From contig VZRG01000352.1 of the NCBI GenBank assembly GCA_013397435.1, positions 523,137 to 587,136 of the forward strand: 64,000 nucleotides of DNA. The letters run 5' to 3'. This document shows positions 56,600 to 64,000 of this stretch, in pieces (the first letter of the stretch is position 1; every line of letters begins with the position of its first letter). The position numbers and the translations under genes are program-made. A model generated the notes under the pieces. The model was not told the origin of the DNA, ran no database searches, and worked only from the letters and a program-made list of their open reading frames with translations. The stretch is from Erythrocercus mccallii (lineage: Eukaryota > Chordata > Aves > Passeriformes > Dicruridae).

Positions 56600-59500
56600 C
56601 CTGTGAAGGCCAGGTTTGTATGGGAAAAGTTCAACCAACAAAAAATGTACTCTCATCTTTTCCAATAATGGTTGGCAGATTCTGGCAGCTTTAGCATCTG
56701 GAGTAAAGATGGATGTGTTCCAAATATCTCAAAAAATTGTAAGTGTCCATTAGCAAACAGTATTTTCCTGAAGCAGACAGAACATTTTATTAATTACCTT
56801 CTGGAACACAGCATTTTGTTTAATGAACAGTTCAAGCCAGAGTTCTTCATTCCCTACATGTAAAGATTTTTCTTAGTCATTTATCTAAAGTATATTTGTC
56901 TTTTCCCTGAACACACTTGAAGTCATTAACAGACACATATATATAACTACAAAAACAGATTTTAAATACTGTAAAATACAAAACCTTTAAAAGACAAATT
57001 AAAAAAATAAAAGCAAGCAAAGAGGAAATGGTGCATATAGCTTTTTGTCCTTAAAACAGTTAGAAATACTGTAGTTGATACACTGATGAAATAGTTCAGA
57101 TTCGTGGACCTAAATCTTGCCTAGCTAATACAGGAACTGCATATTAATATTTACTTTTACATCAGTATTATTTCTTAATTTTAATTCTTAAAATGTATGT
57201 TCTTGTTTTCATTCTGCCTTAAGGAAACATGTAAGTTTTCTTCTGGGTTTGCTTAAAAACATTAGAAATCTTAGTATGTAACTGGTGCTATAGAATACTA
57301 ACATGATTGGTATGCATCTAAGCATCAAAATTATTTTCAAGATAACCAACAAGGATTTTAGACAGAAGATTCAAAAAATGTGATTAGTCAAAGAAAAATA
57401 ATCTGCCCAGTATATGCACACTTCCCATAACCTGATATTTGTCAGTGTGACAAGTGCAAGTTAGTGATGCAACTTCTGCAATTCAATTTATTAAAATTGC
57501 CCACTAGATATTTTCAGTGAGCGCTGAAATTAGCTTTACAGTAGGAGGATCACATCATTAGCTGGTTGTCTGGGTGGTTGACTCTGTGGACAGATCTATG
57601 CAGGGTGCAGATGGCACACAGAAGGACTAACATGCTACAACACTCTGCATAAGCTACTTCATCACTGTACTCCTTGGCTTTACCTAGGCTCACCTACCAG
57701 ATTGGATAAACAATCCATCTCACTTTCTACTTATTTTCCTTTCTAAAAAACAAGCAATTGACATACAATATGAGGATTGAAAGGGCTCTCCTCCAAACTC
57801 CCTCAATGCTACAATCATAAGCACTGACTACTCAGGCTCTGTACAAGCACTTGTGTATCAACATCAAACCTCACTGCACAGATAAATAAACTGAGTCCCT
57901 TTCTTCTTCTCCAAAATCTACCTCCTGATGTGTACACAACACAGAACACAGAAGGAAATAGCAGACAGCCAGAAACTCCCTTCAGGTCTTTCAGAGTGTG
58001 GATCTTACATATTAGTGAACAGAATCCTTGAAAATATTCTGACGAAGGAGGATTGTGATTTGAAACTGCACTGTTGGTTATTTTTTATCAAAACCCTTAA
58101 CAGCCCTATTAAAAACTGAAACACAAGCCCATCGCTGCATTTCAAAGGAACACTTATTCATTTTTAAATACATAAGTAATATCTGCTAGATACATATGAC
58201 CTTTAATACTATCAAGAATGTGTGGAATATTTCTAGGGAATTGCGGCACAGTTTTTCTTTATTTGAAGAACTCATTTCAAGTCTTTTATTTCTGTCTAAT
58301 CTGTCAACTTCAGTCATTTTTGTCTAAGCATTTAAGCTAAATATGAAGTATTAAAAAAAATCTGGAAAAATTGTGTTTAACCAGTTTGAACGATAGTGTC
58401 TAGGGAAGAGAATGTCTTTCTATTCATATTCATTTATGAAAAGGACCTTCTCTGAATAATTTTCTTTCTCTTTTTTTTCCATATACCTGATGCAGAGTGA
58501 TCTCTGAGTCTAAAAGAAGCACCAAGGAGGGATAAGAGAGTTCTGTAAAAGACACGAATGGGGATTACTTAGAAAAGAGACCACAGGACATTTTTCCCAC
58601 AGCTGTCACTAAAAATAAAAACACTTGTCATTATCCCTTTTTTATTCAGACATGGAGAAAGAGCAACCCTGAAACACAGTGGATGCCTGGTGCCAGGAAC
58701 AGGAATCCAAACAAAGGTTCAGAGAGAGCTAACAGCAGCGACAGGCTTGGACACAGACTCTGACAAATCAATCTCTAATATTGATCCACTTGGCAGGATG
58801 TTGCTCAGAGGAAAAAGCCTTCCCAAAGTAATAAAAGGACAGAAACTCTGAAAGAGATCATGTATGATATTCTCATCAAAATTTCAGTGTATGGATTTAA
58901 CTTGCAAAGGCAATTACCTGAGCCAATAATAAAAGGGAATAAAGCAACAAGTTTATTGACTTTTCAGAAACATATCAATTATAAAACCACAACCTAGATG
59001 TTCCCCAATGCTCCCCAAAACCCAAAAAGTCTAAGTGAATTTATCATTTCTTTTACTCTTTAATCTTCTCTTACTGAGTTTAAGTAATAACTACACAAAA
59101 GTAATTGCAGTACTTTTTGTCTTTTTGAAAAAAAATCATCCTGATGCATTCCCTTATTCTGTCCAGAGTTACATATCATACCAGCTCTGTAAAGCATCTC
59201 TTAAGTTAAGGAATTCTAGCTAATAATTGGACTCTGAAACAGAGCTAAAAATAAGTTTCATGGGGAAAAAGACCCAAATAAAATCTGAAATACAAACTGA
59301 AATGGGGAAATCTGAAAAACAGACAGAAAAAAAGAAACAGGGTTCCAAGTTCAGTCACTATCTCTAAACAACCATCCTCAGTTGTAGTGATGAATACTCT
59401 AGCAACCCTTCTGATCATTTCTGTATTTGACTTTCTGTCTTCACTGAAAATTTCTATTCTGGCTGTGCTTGAAAAATCAGAAACACTTATTGACATTTCA

Positions 59501-62500
59501 GTTGAAAACTGATGAGAGGGAATTGTGTGGAGTGAACTAGCTGTGTATGACGACCTCTATGGAGAAATGTTCCTGTTCCTTGCCTTCAAAGTGAAAAATG
59601 GGAAGTCTATCATCAAGAAATTAGGAAAACCTGTTGTTTACAAACGACTTGGGGACAAAGGTGTAATTGCAGTAAACAAAACTCCCAAATAACAGTGAAA
59701 ATCTAAGACTGCAAGTTGAAATACAGAAGTTTCAGAAAGCTTCTTAACATTGCAGCTAAACTGATTCAAGTCCTGCTACCTACTAACCCTGTGTTGTGGG
59801 AATGCAGGAAAGACTGCTCCCAGTGACAATCAGAACAACTGTTCTGAGGCAAAATTTGCTAAATCTTGGCAAACCCTTTTTCACAGCAGACCTTCTATAA
59901 AGGGTGTCAGTGCCTACATAATCTTACACAAAATAACTTACTTGAGGAGTAAATAGGTCTCATTTATTATAAATGTAATTTTTTTCAATTGTGGACATCA
60001 GCACTTACTATGGCTATGGCTATGGGGGAAATTTTAGGAGCCAAAGTGTCAAGAGAGCCTGGAAAGACACAAAGTCTGAGAAAAAGAGGTAAAAATACAT
60101 TGTTTTCAGTGATGAAATTCAAGATAGCAGCATACAGATGTACAATGGTACAGATGGTAAAGTCTACTAGATTTCAAATAATTAATTCTTAAAAACAGAA
60201 AAATAATCAGGTTTTACAATCCTTTTTATCCTACAAATTATAATCCAACCAAGTTCATCCTTTACCTCTGAATTTTCAAATATTAAACATTTTTATTTCA
60301 TGATAAATGCTTTAATTAGCCTCTGTAATAATAATTTAGCCCTATGACTCTTCATAAAATTAAGAGATGCTTTGTTTTTCAGTTGTTCAGTTGTTCCAAT
60401 TTTTCATTTGTTTGTTTTTCTAAACAATGCAGCTTTTCTTCTCTCAGGCTAATGTCAAAATAAATTTGTATCACTGATTGGGTTGGAAGGCTATAAGGCA
60501 TAGCATCACAATACTGAACTTGAACATTTCTGAGAAATAGCAGCTCAAAAAGACAGAAGAGTGAAAGTAAAATCTGTTTAAACCTGTGTTTTGCTTTGCC
60601 ATCCTTGATTCTCACAAAAATTTGCCAAAGGAAGTTAAAAATTCTTACATATTTTCTTTGACACAAATGATATAGATACCCAAATTTTTTTGTTCATTTG
60701 AAGCACAGTTTGCAACAGACTCCTGACCAAGAGTGAACAGATTTGGTAGCTGACTATTTTGGTCAAAACAGAGGGTATCATGTTTTGAACTTAGTCAAAA
60801 TGTTAATCCACTAGAAGGACCAAATGTTTTCGACTCTTAACACATCGGAGACAAATCTCAGCCTCAGCTGCTACTTCCTGAATTTATCAACAGCAACTTC
60901 AGCTAACTTAAAATCAGTCAAAGAACAGACTCCCCAGGACATAATTATTTTTTGGCAAAGTTGTGATACTGGAAAAATACAGCGAATGTGAATAAAAACC
61001 CACATTCTAGCAATCATGCCAAGTCACAGATCATACACCATACTATATTACCATTAATGGGAACTGCTTGTGAGGAAAACAGAAACCTCACAAATTCATA
61101 GCAATTCAACAACAAACATTAGAATTACATTTTATCAGCTTTGGGAATCAACACTACGTGAGAACTGCATCCTTAGCTCCAATCCATCCATCACTGCCTG
61201 TGTGTCACTTCCTTCTTCATACTCTAAATGCATATTAACCATCTCCCATGTCAGTGAGTCCCTCTCCTGTTTTCAAAAGGAGCTCTCTTCTTCTAAGTAC
61301 CATTATTCTTCACAAGATACTAATCAAGAGGGAAAAAACAAACTGGAAAATAGATCATGCAAAGGGAGTGCAGTCACACACCTGATGATTTTATTACTGT
61401 AAAAAAACCCAGTAGAAAGAATCCTAGAGGCAGCAACAATCATGAGAGTTTTGGGCAACAGCAGTGTTCAGCCTAAATACCTCATGTGACTGGGGGCCTA
61501 ACCATTCACATTATGACTTCAGGGCCTGGGATCCAACCTTCCTAAAAAAATCTGAGTTTGGGATCCTCTGAAAATTCTGGAGGACATGGGCAAGAGTCAA
61601 ACTTATTCTTCCAATGAAGCCTTTTAAGGAAGAAATTTTAAAAAATTATAATATCCCAGAGTTTCCAACATTTACAGAAGAAAACATCAACGAATCCTCT
61701 GTATAATAGTTTACATTATTGATTCAGTCATGCAGGTCCAAAATGAAAAAGTACTCATGGTTAAAACTCTAATGTCACCTTCATGTTTGACAGAATATGT
61801 GATGGTTTGGAAGCTATTATTTCAGAACTCACACGTTGGAATTTTCTAATTGACTGCTCATACATTTCAAAATTATTTTATAATTATCAACAGAACAAGC
61901 TAAATTAACCCTGAAGCTTGTAGTAATAAGAATTAAACTGCTCTTACTTATCTATCTACTTATCTGCAAATAAACCTACCCATTAGAGTAACAGTGTAAC
62001 AGCTGCCGTTTTCTGATGCACTGCACTCTGCCTTGATTAACACCTCTGCATAGATCTCTTAGGGCTGTAGCATCAAAGGACCTGACCCCTTACTGCACTG
62101 TCTATATGTCTCTGCAAATAGACACCCAGAGTTTTCCATACATTTATCCACTGATGTCAAAAGTGTGTTGGGAGTGAGGGAATAGGCTCAGGGAGCTTTT
62201 CATTATATTTCCATTGAAGCACAGATGACTTGCACAGCCTTGGGTAAGTCTCCTTGTGCCCCAGTACTCATCTTTAAAAGTGGATTAATATCACCTCCCT
62301 GTTACACAGGACTACCATGAATGCAAGACTTTATCACTCTAAAGTAATGAGATACTAGACCAACAAGGTCAAGATGTTCATATCATCTTTGTACATAGCT
62401 GTGGATACCTTTTTTACAAAATTATTAACAAAATAAGAATAATTTTCATAAACCTAAAATCATTAGAAAAAAACACCTCCAGAGAATCAGCAACATGTAC

Positions 62501-62550
62501 AGTAATAAAAATAAAAGTCTATTTCTCCTATGAAATGGCCTTTCATGTGA

Positions 62551-62594
62551 AGCCTTACTAGTGATAACTAGTGATAGCCTTACTAGTGACAACT
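62551..62594. repeat. Short duplication (agccttactagtgataact)
   Basis: The 19-mer at 62551-62569 recurs as agccttactagtgacaact at 62576-62594 with one mismatch, with an extra agtgat between. Confidence 0.85.
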
Positions 62595-63370
62595 ATCAAA
62601 ACAGAGCTTGAAAACAGAAGCTTTCCCACAGAAAAAACAAACACAAAACCCCATCAGAATATATTCTGCAAAGCTATGATTACCAGGTAGTCAGTAAGCA
62701 AATAACTTTTAAAATGTACAACGTGCCATGAAATATTTAGCTTCATAAACTTGTTCATAACATCATAATGTTCCCTGTTTTGTATGATGCATAACCTGAA
62801 TTTTTTCATAGAAGAAGAAATGTTTAAAAATATTAATTTTTAATATCTACCAATACACATAGGTAGTATTTTATATGTCTCATACATAATAATGAAGGTC
62901 CAAAACACTTCAAAAATAATTTCTGGCAGGACTGGCAAGTGTCATGTGAGAGATTGAGATGTTAATAGTTAATGGCTCAAACAATCAGCCATTTGCAAAG
63001 GTAGCAGGTGCTTTGCTGAGGATAAGCACGGTAACAGCCCAGGTGCAGAGGGTGTGAGCACCATGACCGTGACAAAGCAACCTTTGTTTAGCAAGAAGTT
63101 GGGGTTTGAGACAGATAAGGGAAGAGGCCAAAAAGAAGCAGATCCTGTGAGGGGGATTAATACTTTTTATCATGCTGATGTCCTTCCTTACACAAGTGGC
63201 TCAGTTGTAAAACTCCCCCTGACTTGGAAGACATTCTGGGACACTCAGGCATAGGCCTGAAGACGTTCATCCCTTTTGACAGGGCAAATGGGCTCAACTG
63301 CACTGACTGAGAGGCAGCTGTTAAGGTGTCATAAAACTTCAAAGACCCCCTCAAAATATCTCCAGAATAA

Positions 63371-63668
63371 TTTCTGGGGCCTTCCACCAGAGGGGTGCGC
63401 AGTATCCATGGTGTTGCAACAGATCCAAAGTGCTGCAAAAGACAGCGTAACACTCTCCCAACCCAGGGAAGGTGCCTGGGCATTCCACCTAAAGCTAACC
63501 ATATAAAAACCTTCTGGAATTTGTGTTTTATGGGTTTCCCACTCCCAATGGATCAAGATACCACTCAGACCAAAGGACATCAAAATTGCAACTATCAAGT
63601 CTTGTTACTTAATCCATAATGGTGATGTCATTCTACTCTTATCCTTTCTCTTCCTTTCTCCCCTTCTC
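63371..63668 (+). repeat. LTR-like dispersed repeat, copy 2
   Basis: tttctggggccttccaccag, gttgcaacagatccaaagtg, ctgcaaaagacagcgtaaca, ctatcaagtcttgttactta and a pyrimidine tract match copy 1 at 54921-55217. The TATA-like accatataaaaacc at 63499-63512 is better preserved here. The element probably continues beyond both marked ends and perhaps past the window edge. The frames 63157-63483, 63276-63506, 63329-63598 and 63395-63619 overlap on both strands and are repeat-derived. Confidence 0.7.
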
Positions 63669-64000
63669 AAAATACATTGTAAGCCAGACTAAAAACTTAC
63701 TGTCAAAGCCTTAGTAAGTGCCTTTTGTCTGGATTTGTTAAGGCTGGCTAAGTTTAAGTTTGCTAAATTAAAGTTTGTAAAGTACTTACTTTGCCTGGAT
63801 GTTGTTTTAAAATTTGTCAAGTACTGATATATATGAGCATATGATGTAATTCGTGTTATGAAAAGTTGTGTTATTATTTGAAGTTATAGTTTGGTTTTGT
63901 TATAAGATATATGATTAGTTGTAGAAGTTTTCTGTTTGTCTGATACCAGAAGCCCTGAAAAAGGGAAAATTCCTGTAACAAGCAGCCAGCAGGCTTGCAG

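Larger units (their letters stand above)
52055..64000 (-). other. GABRA2: GABRA2 intron upstream of the 221-bp exon (incomplete)
   Basis: At least 11.9 kb. The expected upstream 68-bp exon was looked for by its ending (a DTDM-type codon string before a GT donor) and not seen, so it probably lies beyond 64000. The stretch contains a CR1 tail (53095-53376), two copies of an LTR-like repeat (54921-55217, 63371-63668), a 24-base T run (56576-56599) and small tandem duplications near 54383 and 62551. The region 52420-52850 ends in a block (ggctggggttaaatcacaac) that might also be repeat-derived. Confidence 0.8.

Noticed and set aside
59370..59700. Stretch reading as a possible decayed gene (short Lys/Phe-rich segments)
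   Set aside because: No consistent frame and no recognisable family; composition is like the surrounding intron.
55260..62940. Internal retroviral coding sequence between the two same-direction LTR-like copies
   Set aside because: No gag, protease, polymerase or envelope motif was recognised in any frame; the copies may be independent insertions.

Overview
The window looks like bird nuclear DNA, most likely from a songbird. It is AT-rich and intron-rich. Its recognisable repeats are CR1 LINE fragments, several ending in the CR1-type ATTCTRTGA tail, and long terminal repeats of avian endogenous-retrovirus type. I see no Alu, L1 or other mammalian repeats and no bacterial features. The passerine placement rests on remembered LTR types and is an inference.

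The only protein-coding gene I can support is GABRA2, the GABA-A receptor alpha-2 subunit, on the minus strand. Six exons can be placed to the base from the reading frame and GT/AG splice sites: 51834-52054 (221 bp), 49404-49486 (83), 46280-46423 (144), 45330-45482 (153), 36056-36258 (203) and 31828-32136 (309, with stop). Joined, they make 1113 bases, or 370 residues. These cover most of the extracellular ligand-binding domain, the Cys-loop, all four membrane segments and the C terminus. The signal peptide, N-terminal strands and 68-bp exon of the family are not found and should lie beyond position 64000.

Layout: 1-24480 is the flank downstream of GABRA2. It has no recognised genes and holds CR1 fragments (about 5370-5885, 8055-9320, 21830-22410, 23438-24478), an LTR-like repeat (about 6440-6850) and a complete solo LTR (20425-21808, 5-bp target duplication TCCTC) that contains a 725-base assembly gap. 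24480-31827 is AT-rich, almost free of recognised repeats, and contains many minus-strand AATAAA signals and several Pumilio-type motifs; part of it is probably the GABRA2 3' UTR. 31828-52054 holds the exons and introns, with CR1 and LTR insertions in the introns. 52055-64000 is more GABRA2 intron, with one CR1 tail and two copies of another LTR-like repeat.

I found no new multigene system. The remaining open reading frames are short, lack family signatures, and mostly fall in repeats or AT-rich noncoding DNA. The points most worth a second look are the Pumilio-motif cluster in the presumed 3' UTR, the solo LTR with its gap, and two LTRs that share one end but not the other.
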